64,000 bases of DNA from DATEMU01 sp964414585 (GTDB lineage Bacteria; Planctomycetota; Phycisphaerae; UBA1845; UTPLA1), in contig CAYPXR010000072.1 in NCBI GenBank assembly GCA_964414585.1, positions 24,683-88,682 of the forward strand, read 5' to 3'. Numbering within the stretch: position 1 is the first letter of the stretch; every line of letters starts with the position of its first letter. The notes under the pieces are model-generated. The model saw only the letters and a program-made list of their open reading frames with translations. It did no database searches and was not told the origin of the DNA. The position numbers and the translations under genes are program-made. Of this stretch, positions 15,767-24,867 are shown in pieces.

Positions 15767-16614
15767 GGCCGGGCCTCCGGCGCTAGCGGCCCGGTCTTGC
15801 GAGGAGGGACATTCGTGGCCTCTTTCGCCAGGCCTTCGCGAAGTTCCGCTTCGTTACGATGCGGCGTCGCTGATACATTGCTGCCGTCTGCGGCCCGGAA
15901 CGGCACGGGCGTGTACTCCACGAGAACGCGCTTGCCGGCGGGTTCGACGAGATGATGATCGCGGCTGGCCCGAAGGATGGGAGCGATTTCCCGGCGAAAA
16001 TCTTCCAGGCTGACCGCGGGCTGTGCCTCGCGGTTTTCGGTCTGCGCGTCGCGGACCTGAACACGATCGGCATTCAACAACCGGACGGACGCCTTCGATG
16101 ATGCCGGGGTGGTTGTTTTCAGTAATCCATTGGCGTCGATGCCGCTGACCGGCTCGCCTTCCGGAAGGTAAACGCGCTCGATGCCCTCGGCATCGGTCGT
16201 GATCTTGAAGGCTCCCTGATGCAGGCCGGCGACCGGATAGGTCTTGTACGTCGGCAGAAGGAAAAGCACCCATTTCTCGCCCGCCGCGAAGCTGGGCGCG
16301 TCGGCGATCTGCATCTGCATATCGCCGACCTTTCCGCCGGGGACCATCAAAGTGAAGGCGTCGGAGGAATTGGCGAGGCGTCCCTTGAGATATTCAACGG
16401 TCTCGAAACGGATTTCCGATTCGATGCGTCTCGGATGATCCGCCCAGTATGAGCGGATCGAAGCAACACGGCCGACGATGACTTGGCCCGACAAGTCGGA
16501 GAGCGTCTGCACCGTCATCGGCGTGACGCTGCTGGCCCGGGCGGGAAGAGGCAAGAACGCGATAATGGAGAACAAAAAGACAAGGCCAAGGGCGGTCGTG
16601 CGTGGTCGGCGCAT
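15763..16614 (-). CDS. Secreted protein of unknown function, coupled to metalloprotease
   Basis: I start it at ATG 16614, 9 nt after GGGAGGG, giving 283 residues. The open frame extends 37 codons further upstream but would bury the signal peptide. The signal (Arg-Arg-Pro-Arg, then a Leu/Phe/Ile core, ending Ala-Arg-Ala) is followed by a beta-rich region with Gly-Gln-Val-Ile-Val-Gly-Arg-Val and a Leu-Lys-Gly-Arg motif. I recall similar N-terminal modules in proteins that accompany secreted planctomycete metalloproteases. Its stop overlaps the protease start (ATGA), so the two are co-translated. A role in folding, inhibiting or anchoring the protease is possible but only inferred. Confidence 0.65.
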   Translation of the reverse strand: MRRPRTTALGLVFLFSIIAFLPLPARASSVTPMTVQTLSDLSGQVIVGRVASIRSYWADHPRRIESEIRFETVEYLKGRLANSSDAFTLMVPGGKVGDMQMQIADAPSFAAGEKWVLFLLPTYKTYPVAGLHQGAFKITTDAEGIERVYLPEGEPVSGIDANGLLKTTTPASSKASVRLLNADRVQVRDAQTENREAQPAVSLEDFRREIAPILRASRDHHLVEPAGKRVLVEYTPVPFRAADGSNVSATPHRNEAELREGLAKEATNVPPRKTGPLAPEARP

Positions 16615-16794
16615 GATCGGTAACCCTCCCGTCGGACCGTGCAACCCGTCGGCAATTGTATCGTCGTGACCGGCCGGTTGCGAGGTCGGGATTGCCACTG
16701 ACGGCGATGGGCCGAGAATGCGCAATCGTTTCGGTCATGCAGAGGTTGTTGCGGACGTTGAGCTAAGCAACCCACTAATGAGGACGTTACCGAT

Positions 16795-17250
16795 ATGAAG
16801 TGCTTCGATCATCCCGAGGCCGAAGCGGTCGCCGTTTGCATGGTCTGTGGAAAAGCGTGTTGCAAAGCCTGTGCGGCCGATCTTGGCCGATTGGTTTGCT
16901 GCAAGGCCCGATGTGAGGTCGAGGCCCGGCGGATGACGGACCTGCGCGATTTTTCTTTCGCACAGCCGAGCCTTGCCGAAAGCCGCATGAAATGGGCGCA
17001 AGGAGCCCATGTCCGCGGCGCATTGTTCAGTTTGCTCATGGGGGCGGGTTTCATCGCATTTGGCATTTACGATCCGCGCTTCAAGTTGACTCTCGGACTC
17101 GGCATTCTGTTTGCCGGCTTCGGGCTTTATAACTTCTTCCGCTCCAAGTTTCGGGCTGAACCACGGCAATTCCGCCTGTGTGCCCATTGCGGCTACAACA
17201 TCACCGGCAACACTACCGGGAAGTGTCCGGAGTGTGGAAAGTTTTGTTAG
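16795..17250 (+). CDS. Membrane protein with B-box-like zinc site and C-terminal zinc ribbon
   Basis: The 151-residue protein begins with a B-box-like cysteine cluster (Cys-Phe-Asp-His, then Cys-Met-Val-Cys, Cys-Cys-Lys-Ala-Cys, Cys-Cys within residues 3-41). Two transmembrane helices follow at about 76-92 and 98-115. It ends with a zinc ribbon: Cys-Ala-His-Cys-Gly-Tyr-Asn and Cys-Pro-Glu-Cys-Gly. GAGGAC precedes the ATG. The C-terminal ribbon type is common in small planctomycete membrane proteins. The function is unknown, and metal-dependent protein contact at the membrane is a reasonable guess. Confidence 0.75.
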   Translation: MKCFDHPEAEAVAVCMVCGKACCKACAADLGRLVCCKARCEVEARRMTDLRDFSFAQPSLAESRMKWAQGAHVRGALFSLLMGAGFIAFGIYDPRFKLTLGLGILFAGFGLYNFFRSKFRAEPRQFRLCAHCGYNITGNTTGKCPECGKFC

Positions 17251-17321
17251 ATGCCCGGCCTTACCAGATTCACAGGTCTGGGTTACGATTTGCTACAAGT
17301 CTGTTGGCGTCTGGAGGTGAC

Positions 17322-18770
17322 ATGATGCATCGGTCGATTTCACTATCCGCCGTATTTGGGGCTTTCCTGGCCGGCAGCGTTGCCCTTGGCGAAGATGCTC
17401 CGGCGGCGGCGGACAAAAACTGGCCCGCCTGGCGCGGCCCGCTCGCGACCGGCGAAGCGCCGAAGGCCAGGCCCCCGGTCGAGTGGAGCGAAAAGAAAAA
17501 CGTCCGCTGGAAAGTAGAGATTCCCGGCAAAGGCCACGCGACGCCGATTGTCTGGGGTGACCGCGTTTACATTCAGACGGCTGTCGAGACCAAGAAAGAA
17601 GCGGCACAAGCCAACGCCGGGACCGCGGACGATCCCGATCCCGCATTGCTGAACTATTTCCAGCCCGGCCCCGGCGGGCCGCCGGAAGGCGATCGTCGTC
17701 AACGGGGTCCTCGAAACGGAAGACCGGGCGGACGGCGCGGCGGCTTTGGTCCGGGCGCCAAGCCGACGCACCTCTTCGAGTTTCAAGTTTTGTCGATCGA
17801 TCGCAAGACCGGCAAGACCCTCTGGAAAAAGACGGTGCGCGAGGAAAAACCTCACGAGGGCGGACACCCCACGGCCTCGCAGGCATCCAACTCACCGGTC
17901 ACCGACGGGAAATATCTTTACGCCTATTTTGGATCGCGCGGCCTTTACTGCATGACGCTCGACGGCCAGGTGAAGTGGGACGTCGATTTCGGCGAGATGC
18001 GCACGAGAAACGAATTCGGCGAAGGCAGTTCGCCGGCGCTGTACGGTGATACGATCGTCATCAACTGGGACCATGAGGGAGATGACTTCATCGTGGCCCT
18101 GGACAAGAACACCGGCAAGGAAAAATGGCGCAAGACCCGCGATGAGCCGACCTCCTGGTCCACGCCGATCGTCGTCGAGGCCGATGGAAAGCCTCAAGTC
18201 GTCGTCACCGCCACCAACCACGTCATCGCTTACGATTTGGCGACGGGCAAGGAGATCTGGAAGTGCGGCGGCATGACGGCCAACGTGATCCCATCGCCGA
18301 TGGCCGACAAGGACTTGCTTTACGCAATCAGCGGTTTCCGAGGGGCCGCGCTCTTGGCGGTTGACTATTCGAATGCACAGGGCGATATCACCGACCAGGC
18401 CGCGATCAAGTGGAAGTACGACCGCGACACACCGTACGTCCCCTCCGGCGTGCTCTACGACGGTCGTCTCTATTTTCTCGATAACAACCGCGGTCTCCTG
18501 TCCTGCCTAGAAGCGAAAACCGGTAAGCCCTTGTACGAAAAACAGCGGCTCGAAGGCATCGACAACGTCTATTCTTCCCTCGTCGGCGCGGACGGCCACA
18601 TCTACGTCGTGGGCCGCGAAGGAAAGGCCGTCGTCGTCAAGGCCGGGTCGACGTTCGAAGTGCTGGCGACCAACGAACTCGAGGATGAGTTCGATGCGTC
18701 ACCAGCGCTTTCGGGTGGTGCATTGTTCCTGCGAGGAGCAAAACACCTTTATTGCATTGCGAAGAAATAG
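17322..18770 (+). CDS. Secreted PQQ-type beta-propeller protein
   Basis: The start is one of two adjacent ATG codons (17322 or 17325) just after GGAGGTGA. The 482-residue product has a signal peptide (about 1-24), then Trp-Pro-Ala-Trp-Arg-Gly-Pro, an opening I associate with a large planctomycete family. It continues with repeated Trp-Lys / Ala-Leu-Asp-x-x-Thr-Gly-Lys blades of an 8-bladed PQQ-like (BamB-type) propeller. A Gly/Arg/Pro-rich insertion at about residues 118-148 interrupts the first blades. Such proteins lack the quinone-binding residues of true dehydrogenases and are usually scaffolds, so an enzymatic role should not be assumed. Confidence 0.85.
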   Translation: MMHRSISLSAVFGAFLAGSVALGEDAPAAADKNWPAWRGPLATGEAPKARPPVEWSEKKNVRWKVEIPGKGHATPIVWGDRVYIQTAVETKKEAAQANAGTADDPDPALLNYFQPGPGGPPEGDRRQRGPRNGRPGGRRGGFGPGAKPTHLFEFQVLSIDRKTGKTLWKKTVREEKPHEGGHPTASQASNSPVTDGKYLYAYFGSRGLYCMTLDGQVKWDVDFGEMRTRNEFGEGSSPALYGDTIVINWDHEGDDFIVALDKNTGKEKWRKTRDEPTSWSTPIVVEADGKPQVVVTATNHVIAYDLATGKEIWKCGGMTANVIPSPMADKDLLYAISGFRGAALLAVDYSNAQGDITDQAAIKWKYDRDTPYVPSGVLYDGRLYFLDNNRGLLSCLEAKTGKPLYEKQRLEGIDNVYSSLVGADGHIYVVGREGKAVVVKAGSTFEVLATNELEDEFDASPALSGGALFLRGAKHLYCIAKK

Positions 18771-19040
18771 CGAATCGCGAGTTCCACCATTGAGCCCGCT
18801 TGCCGTTGGAGAGATCGCCTTCGCACATCCCGAATGGCGTTTGCGAACGCGTTTTCGCTTTCGACCTTTCAGACGCGGACACTCAATTCACACGAAAAAT
18901 TTTTTCCACGAATGCCGGAAACAACACGAATTTCTGTGCGTACAAATATTTAGACAAAATTTTTCTGGTCAATTGCCTCGAAAGTCCATATAAATTGAAC
19001 GGCAATTCTTGGCTCGTTCTAACGTTGCAGGAGTCAGGCC

Positions 19041-20543
19041 ATGCGCCTTGTCCTCGTATCAAATCGATTGCCCGTTGTTCTTCAACGCGAGGACAATGCC
19101 TGGAAGGGACAGGTCGGCGCCGGCGGTCTGGTCAGCGCGCTCACGCCCGTGCTTCGGAAGTGGAAGGGCCTCTGGATCGGCTGGCCCGGACCCGCGACCG
19201 CGGAATCGCCTCCCCCGAGCGAACTCCTGGACGGCTTCTCGCGTCAGTTGGGATTTTCCATCGAGCCGGTTTATCTGACTCCGCAGGAAGAGAAGGATTT
19301 CTACCAGGGCTTCTCGAACGAGATTATCTGGCCCCTCTTTCACGATCTCCAGACGCGCTGCAACTTTGTTCCTGAATACTGGACCGGGTACCTCGCCGCG
19401 GAAAAAAAATTCGCCGAGGCCGTCGCCGTCCACGTACGCGAAAACGACTTTCTCTGGGTGCAGGACTACCACCTGATGGGCCTGGGGCGATGCCTTCGTG
19501 AATTGGGCATCCAGAACCACCTCGGCTATTTCCTCCACATTCCGTTCCCGCCGCCCGACATCTTCTGCAAGCTCCCCTGGCGGCAGGACATCCTCACCCA
19601 GCTCCTCGATTACGACACGCTCGGCTTCCAAACTCCGCGCGACCGCGAAAACTTTTACGACTGCGTCCGCAAGCTCCTGCCCGACGCCCATCGCTCGTCT
19701 CGCCGCGCCGTTGTCGGTCTCAAATACTTCGGGCACGTCACCCACGTCGGCGTCTTTCCCATTGGGATCGACTACCAGGAATTCGCCGATGTCGCCGCCA
19801 GTTCCGCCGTCACCCAGCGTGTGAAGGACCTCCGCAAGGACCTCCCCGAAGGTCAGATCGTCATCTCCGTCGACCGTCTGGATTACACCAAGGGCATCCT
19901 CGATCGTCTCAAGGCCTTTCGTCTCGCGCTGACCCGTTTCCCCGAGTTGCATCGCAAAATTGCCCTGCTTCAGGTCGTCATCCCGAGCCGTGAAGCCGTC
20001 CCCGAGTATCAGGACCTCAAGGGTGAGATCGAGCGTCTCGTCTCCCAGATCAACGGCGAACTCACTCAGCCCGGCTGGGTTCCGATTCACCACGTATTTC
20101 GCAGCATCGACCGCGAAGAACTCGTTGCCTTTTATCGCGTCGCCGACATGGCCTTGATTACACCGCTCAAGGACGGCATGAACCTCGTCGCCAAGGAATA
20201 TTGCGCGTCTCAAGTGGAAAACAACGGTGTTCTGATTCTCAGCGAATTCGCCGGCGCCGCCGTTCAGCTCCGCGACAACGCCGTGCTCGTCAATCCCTAT
20301 GATCTCGATCAGGTCGCCGATGCGATCCGCCGCGGCGCGACCATGACCGCTCAACAACGCCGTCCGAGCATGCACCGATTGCGCCGAATCATCGCTCAAC
20401 AAGACGTCTTTTGGTGGGTCGACCGCTTTCTGGCCGCCTGCGGCATTGAATCGATGTCCGGGATCGATTCGCACGAGACCCGAAACATGACACTGGAATC
20501 GAAAGGCAAGGGAGCTCCGGCTTCTCTTGTTTCCAGTATTTAG
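19041..20543 (+). CDS. otsA: Trehalose-6-phosphate synthase (GT20)
   Basis: This 500-residue GT20 enzyme joins glucose from a nucleotide sugar to glucose-6-phosphate. Family marks include the N-terminal Val-Ser-Asn-Arg-Leu-Pro-Val, Gly-Gly-Leu at about 29-31, Trp-Val-Gln-Asp-Tyr-His-Leu near 136, His-Ile-Pro-Phe-Pro, and Asp-Arg-Leu-Asp-Tyr-Thr-Lys-Gly-Ile near 275. GCAGGAG lies 7-8 nt upstream of the ATG. An A8 tract (19402-19409) lies in the coding region at Lys-Lys. The phosphatase/hydrolase gene starts 7 nt after its stop, so the trehalose pathway is one operon. Confidence 0.95.
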   Translation: MRLVLVSNRLPVVLQREDNAWKGQVGAGGLVSALTPVLRKWKGLWIGWPGPATAESPPPSELLDGFSRQLGFSIEPVYLTPQEEKDFYQGFSNEIIWPLFHDLQTRCNFVPEYWTGYLAAEKKFAEAVAVHVRENDFLWVQDYHLMGLGRCLRELGIQNHLGYFLHIPFPPPDIFCKLPWRQDILTQLLDYDTLGFQTPRDRENFYDCVRKLLPDAHRSSRRAVVGLKYFGHVTHVGVFPIGIDYQEFADVAASSAVTQRVKDLRKDLPEGQIVISVDRLDYTKGILDRLKAFRLALTRFPELHRKIALLQVVIPSREAVPEYQDLKGEIERLVSQINGELTQPGWVPIHHVFRSIDREELVAFYRVADMALITPLKDGMNLVAKEYCASQVENNGVLILSEFAGAAVQLRDNAVLVNPYDLDQVADAIRRGATMTAQQRRPSMHRLRRIIAQQDVFWWVDRFLAACGIESMSGIDSHETRNMTLESKGKGAPASLVSSI

Positions 20544-20550
20544 TTTCCTT

Positions 20551-23091
20551 ATGAGCGACGCACCGGACCTCAACGACGTCATCCATGATCTGGCCCGATC
20601 CTCGATTCTCCTCGTGGCCACCGACTTTGACGGGACCGTCGCTCCCATCGTCGACAATCCCACGCTCGCCGAGATGAACCGCGAGACCGCCGTCGCCCTT
20701 CGAATCCTGGCCGGGCTTGCCCAGACTCACGTCGCCGTCATTTCCGGCCGGGCACTGGCCGATCTTTCCCAAAAAACCAGCGACGTCGGCGAACTCCATC
20801 TCGTCGGAAGCCACGGGAGCGAGTTTGAGCCGAGCTTCGCCGCGCCCATGGCCGGCCATTCCGTCGACCTGTTGCAGAGCCTGACGGACGAGATTTTCGC
20901 CATCGCCGATGCCCTGCCGGGATCGACCGTCGAAACCAAGCCGGCCTCCCTCGCGTTTCATTATCGCAAGGCCGACGAATCGAAAGCCGCCCAGGCCGTC
21001 AATCAGATCCTCGCCGGCCCCGGCGCGCGCCCCGGCATCCACGTCCGGCATGGAAAAAAGGTCGTCGAGCTGAGCGTCGTCGAGACCAACAAAGGCGTTG
21101 CCCTGAAGCGCATTCGCCAGCGCCTTGGCGCGACCGCCGTCCTCTTCCTCGGCGACGACGTCACCGACGAGGACGCATTCGCCGTCCTTCGGGGCAGCGA
21201 TGTCGGCGTTAAAGTCGGTCCCGGCGAAACCCTGGCCCGCTTTCGCATTGACGGCCCGGCCGACGTCGCCAGAACGCTGGCACAGCTTGCTGAAGCGCGC
21301 GCGACGTGGCTCGCCGGCGCCGAAGCCGTTCCCATTCAGCAGCATGCCATCCTTTCCGACCAGCACACTGTCGCCGTCGTCAGCCCCACCGGCCGAATCG
21401 TCTGGCTTTGTCTGCCGCGCATTGACTCCCACGCACTGTTCTCCGAATTGCTCGGCGGCCCCGTCGCGGGATATTTTGAAGTCCGCTCGGCCGCGGCCGA
21501 TGACCCCGTGGGTCAGTCCTACCTCGGCGACACCTTTGTGCTCCAGACCGAGTGGCCCGATCTCACGGTCACCGACTACATGGACACCTCCGCCGGCCGC
21601 GCCTTTCAACGTGCCGGCCGGACCGATTTGTTCCGCGTCGTCGAAGCGCGCGGCGCGTCCGCGAAGGTCCTGATCAAATTCGCCCCGCGGTTGGATTTCG
21701 GCCGCGTCGCCACTCATTTGAATGTGACGCCAGACGGTCTGGCCGTTGAAGGCGCCGTCGATCCGATTGTTTTGCGTGCGCCCGGCCTGAAGTGGACCAT
21801 TGAGAACGAAGGACAGCATCAAACCGCGAGCGCCATCGTCGAGCTCACCGGATCGCCGCTCGTTCTCGAATTGCGCTATGGCACCGCCAGTCTCTCCGCT
21901 TCCTCCGTTCAGGAATCTTCTCGCCGCACCCAGACGGATCGCTTCTGGAGCAGTTGGGCCGCCGGCCTTTCCATTCCATCGATTCAGTCCGATCTTGTCC
22001 GGCGCAGCGCGCTGGTGCTCAAGGCCCTGACCTATGGTCCGACCGGCGCGATGGTCGCCGCCGCGACCACGAGCCTCCCCGAATACGCCGGCGGCATGCG
22101 CAACTGGGACTATCGCTTCTGCTGGCCCCGCGATGCGGCCATGGCGGCCACCGGACTCGCCCAACTCGGCAACTCCGGTCCCGGAATCAAACTCCTCGAC
22201 TGGGTCCTTGGTATTCTCGAAGGCCGCGAGCCCGGTACGCTCCTCAGCCCTGTGTATACCGTCTCCGGCGGCACCCTTGGCCCCGAAGCCGACGTCGCCG
22301 AGCTATCCGGCTATCGTGGAAGTCGACCGGTGCGCGTTGGGAACGCCGCCGCACAGCAAGTACAACTCGACGTCTTCGGTCCCATCGCCGAACTTATCGC
22401 CGCCCTCGCGGATCGTGGAGCGGCCCTCTCTTCCGAACATTGGCGGCTCGTCGAGACGATGGTCGCCGCCGTCGCGGATCGCTGGTCGGAGCCCGACCAC
22501 GGCATCTGGGAATTCCGCATGCCCCGCCAATGCCACGTTCATTCCAAAGTCATGTGCTGGCAGACCGTTGATCGGGCCCTCGCCTTCGCCGACTATTTCG
22601 GTCGAAAGCGCCCGGACTGGCAGGCCCTGCGCGATCGAATCGCCGAAGACGTTTTGTCAAAAGGCTGGAACAAGAGCGCCCGCGCCTTTTGCGGAACTTA
22701 CGGCGGCCAGGATGCTGACGCATCGGTGCTCTCGATCGGCCTGAGCGGACTTTTGAAACCTCACGACCCGCGCTTCGGGTCCACCGTCGAATTCGTCGAG
22801 CGCGAACTTCGCGAAGACGTCTATGTCTATCGCTATCGAATCGACGACGGTTTGCCCGGCCTCGAAGGCGCATTTCATCTCTGCACGCTCTGGCTGGTGC
22901 AATCCTATATCTTGCTTGGAAAAATCGATCAGGCCCGCGCGCTCTTTGATTCGTTCTGCCGCCTCGCCGGCCCCACCGGCCTCTTTGCGGAGGAGCATGA
23001 TCCGGAAACCAACAGCGCGCTGGGCAACTTCCCCCAGGCCTACACGCACCTCGGTCTCATCCAGACCGCCATCATGTTGAGTAAGTTGTAG
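20551..23091 (+). CDS. otsB: Trehalose-6-phosphate phosphatase fused to GH15 glucoamylase/trehalase-like domain
   Basis: I start it at ATG 20551; the frame extends only to a TTG at 20527 inside otsA. Residues ~15-250 are a HAD phosphatase (nucleophile Asp25 and Asp27 in Asp-Phe-Asp-Gly-Thr, and Gly-Asp-Asp-Val-Thr-Asp-Glu-Asp-Ala-Phe). Residues ~265-846 form a GH15 unit: a beta-sandwich start (Val-Ser-Pro-Thr-Gly-Arg-Ile), Met-Arg-Asn-Trp-Asp-Tyr-Arg, the likely catalytic acid Glu in Ile-Trp-Glu-Phe-Arg, His-Ser-Lys-Val-Met-Cys-Trp, and a second acidic site in Gly-Leu-Glu-Gly-Ala-Phe. GH15 enzymes cut alpha-linked glucosides, some of them trehalose. One chain could thus make and break trehalose, or process another alpha-glucan. 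Confidence 0.88.
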   Translation: MSDAPDLNDVIHDLARSSILLVATDFDGTVAPIVDNPTLAEMNRETAVALRILAGLAQTHVAVISGRALADLSQKTSDVGELHLVGSHGSEFEPSFAAPMAGHSVDLLQSLTDEIFAIADALPGSTVETKPASLAFHYRKADESKAAQAVNQILAGPGARPGIHVRHGKKVVELSVVETNKGVALKRIRQRLGATAVLFLGDDVTDEDAFAVLRGSDVGVKVGPGETLARFRIDGPADVARTLAQLAEARATWLAGAEAVPIQQHAILSDQHTVAVVSPTGRIVWLCLPRIDSHALFSELLGGPVAGYFEVRSAAADDPVGQSYLGDTFVLQTEWPDLTVTDYMDTSAGRAFQRAGRTDLFRVVEARGASAKVLIKFAPRLDFGRVATHLNVTPDGLAVEGAVDPIVLRAPGLKWTIENEGQHQTASAIVELTGSPLVLELRYGTASLSASSVQESSRRTQTDRFWSSWAAGLSIPSIQSDLVRRSALVLKALTYGPTGAMVAAATTSLPEYAGGMRNWDYRFCWPRDAAMAATGLAQLGNSGPGIKLLDWVLGILEGREPGTLLSPVYTVSGGTLGPEADVAELSGYRGSRPVRVGNAAAQQVQLDVFGPIAELIAALADRGAALSSEHWRLVETMVAAVADRWSEPDHGIWEFRMPRQCHVHSKVMCWQTVDRALAFADYFGRKRPDWQALRDRIAEDVLSKGWNKSARAFCGTYGGQDADASVLSIGLSGLLKPHDPRFGSTVEFVERELREDVYVYRYRIDDGLPGLEGAFHLCTLWLVQSYILLGKIDQARALFDSFCRLAGPTGLFAEEHDPETNSALGNFPQAYTHLGLIQTAIMLSKL

Positions 23092-23175
23092 CAACGAACG
23101 CCATGTTTCGGCGTTTCTTATTGCAGATTGCGCTTTGACGTAGCACGTTGTAAAGGAAACCGTTCCGGTATTTTA

Positions 23176-23197
23176 CGGCCGGCAGGGGCGCCGGCCG
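23176..23197 (+). repeat. Perfect 8-bp hairpin between convergent genes
   Basis: CGGCCGGC (23176-23183) pairs with GCCGGCCG (23190-23197) around AGGGGC. It lies in the 128-bp gap between the trehalose operon and the convergent phosphatase gene. There is no T tract on either side, so it is either a weak bidirectional terminator or a dispersed hairpin repeat. Confidence 0.5.
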
Positions 23198-23219
23198 CTA
23201 CGCGAAGGCGCAATCCACT

Positions 23220-24509
23220 CTAGAGCCGCTTCACGATCACCGCCGTCAGATCGTCTCCCTGTTTCGTCCCCTCGGCGAACAGCAGGACGCTCTTATACAG
23301 TTGCTCGATGATCTCTTTGCACGGGCGGTCGCGATGCTCGCGAAGAACCTTGAACATGCGTTCCGTGCCGAATTGCTCGCTGCCCTTCTGCCATTCGAAA
23401 AAACCGTCCGTGACCAGCACCATCATGTCGCCCGGCGTCATCTCAAACGTCTCGGGCGCGTCGAACGGCACGTCCGCCATGATTCCCAGCGGTACGCCGC
23501 CGGCCGTCAGCTCTTCGAACTGGTCCGTCTTGCGAGTGTACTTGATCAGCGGCCCGTGACCGGCGGACAAGAATGAAAGCGTCGAGGTCTCCGGCGACAG
23601 CAACCCGAAAAATGCCGTCACAAACCGGTCATCCGGCAAATCTTCGCAAAGCAGATTGTTGATTCGGCCGACGACCGCCGCCAAGTCGTGCGAAAGCGAG
23701 ATCGTCGCGCGAAACAGCGCCCGGCATTCGGCGATCATCAGCGCCGGTCCGATCCCGTGGCCCGTGGCATCGGCGATCGTCATGGCCACGCATCCGTCCG
23801 GCAGCGTCAGATAGTCGTAGCAGTCCCCGCCGGTTTCGTCCGCCGGTTTGTTCCATCCCGCGATGTCGAATCGCGCGATCTCCGGCGGTTTCTTGGGAAT
23901 GAGCCCCTGCTGAATGTCTCGGGCGATGTTCAGGTCGCGCTCGATTCGCTGTTTTTCCGCATAGTGTTCCAGCAGGAGTTGTCGCTGCAATGCCACTCCG
24001 ACCTGCGCCCCGAAGGTCTTGACCAGCTCATTGTCCCAGGGATCGAACGAACCCTCCGATTTGTTCAGAACCTGAAGCACGCCGACGACGGCGTTGTCGA
24101 AGCCTAGCAGCGGAAAGGTAATCATGTTCCGCGTGCGGAATCCCGTCTTCTTGTCGATCTCGGGATTGAAGCGCGGATCGGCGTATGCGTCGGGCACATT
24201 GATGACTTCGCCGGTGCGCACCACTTCGCCGGCGATGCCGCGATCGGCCGAAAAGCGAATCTCCCCCGTGCCGGTCGCCATCCGACTGTAGAGTTCGTTC
24301 TTCTCTTTTTCGTAGATAAAAACGGTGGCCCGCTCGCATTCGAGCACGGCCAGCGCCGCCTTCTCGACCTTTTGCAACAGGGGGGTCAATTCCGTCGTCG
24401 ACGCCAGGTCGCGCGACACCTCCAGCACCGCCTGAAGATCGGCGACGTGCTTGTCGCCGGCGCTCGTCGACGCGGCCGATGGATTGGATTTGGATTTTGG
24501 ATCGCCCAT
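23220..24509 (-). CDS. GAF domain PP2C-type (SpoIIE-like) serine phosphatase
   Basis: From ATG 24509 the product is 429 residues. A GAF domain covers about 30-185 (Gly-Ile-Ala-Gly-Glu-Val, then Asn-Met-Ile-Thr-Phe-Pro-Leu). A linker helix (Glu-Arg-Asp-Leu-Asn-Ile-Ala-Arg-Asp-Ile-Gln) leads to a PP2C/SpoIIE phosphatase with the metal sites Gly-Gly-Asp-Cys-Tyr-Asp, Asp-Ala-Thr-Gly-His-Gly and Asp-Asp-Leu-Thr. Such RsbU-like enzymes remove phosphate from anti-sigma-factor antagonists or other Ser/Thr-phosphoproteins in response to a ligand or signal. Earlier starts (24569 or GTG 24593) cannot be excluded, because none has an ideal ribosome site. The sigma/anti-sigma pair lies just upstream. Confidence 0.87.
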   Translation of the reverse strand: MGDPKSKSNPSAASTSAGDKHVADLQAVLEVSRDLASTTELTPLLQKVEKAALAVLECERATVFIYEKEKNELYSRMATGTGEIRFSADRGIAGEVVRTGEVINVPDAYADPRFNPEIDKKTGFRTRNMITFPLLGFDNAVVGVLQVLNKSEGSFDPWDNELVKTFGAQVGVALQRQLLLEHYAEKQRIERDLNIARDIQQGLIPKKPPEIARFDIAGWNKPADETGGDCYDYLTLPDGCVAMTIADATGHGIGPALMIAECRALFRATISLSHDLAAVVGRINNLLCEDLPDDRFVTAFFGLLSPETSTLSFLSAGHGPLIKYTRKTDQFEELTAGGVPLGIMADVPFDAPETFEMTPGDMMVLVTDGFFEWQKGSEQFGTERMFKVLREHRDRPCKEIIEQLYKSVLLFAEGTKQGDDLTAVIVKRL

Positions 24510-24633
24510 GGGGAGCTGAGGATCCTCGTTGGCAAAGGACACCCATTGCGGTGGGTGGCATTCCGTCATTTGAGAACGCCGACAATCTACCACAAATAAT
24601 AGCGGGCGACCAGCCGGGGAACCGATGGGATGA

Positions 24634-24867
24634 TCACTGTTTGGCCCGCGCGGCCAGAATGGCCTTGATCAATTCTTCGGGCGGTTCTTCACATTCGTCG
24701 GTGCAGGCGGCCTTGCCCATGCGTATCGTCTGCTCATAGCTTCTGAGATAGTCTATGCAGGGTGGGCAGACGGCCAGGTGTCGCTCAAACTCCTTTCGCT
24801 CGGTGGAGGAAAGATTGCCGGCGACGTAATCGTCAAGAAAATCGAGCAATTCCTTGCAGGTCTTCAT
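24634..24867 (-). CDS. Zinc-type anti-sigma factor (zf-HC2)
   Basis: The 77-residue protein has the ZAS zinc motif: His30 followed by Cys34 and Cys37 (His-Leu-Ala-Val-Cys-Pro-Pro-Cys), after an N-terminal Thr-Cys-Lys-Glu-Leu helix. It has no transmembrane segment, so it is a soluble anti-sigma factor, perhaps redox- or metal-responsive. Its ATG overlaps the stop of the ECF sigma gene (24864-24867), so the two are made together and the sigma is probably its target. Confidence 0.85.
   Translation of the reverse strand: MKTCKELLDFLDDYVAGNLSSTERKEFERHLAVCPPCIDYLRSYEQTIRMGKAACTDECEEPPEELIKAILAARAKQ

Noticed and set aside
19402..19409. A8 tract inside otsA as a possible programmed frameshift
   Set aside because: The frame is intact on both sides, it encodes an ordinary Lys-Lys pair, and no alternative product of interest arises from a shift.
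19059..20663. 534-codon minus-strand frame across otsA
   Set aside because: Antisense to a clear GT20 gene; no conserved features.
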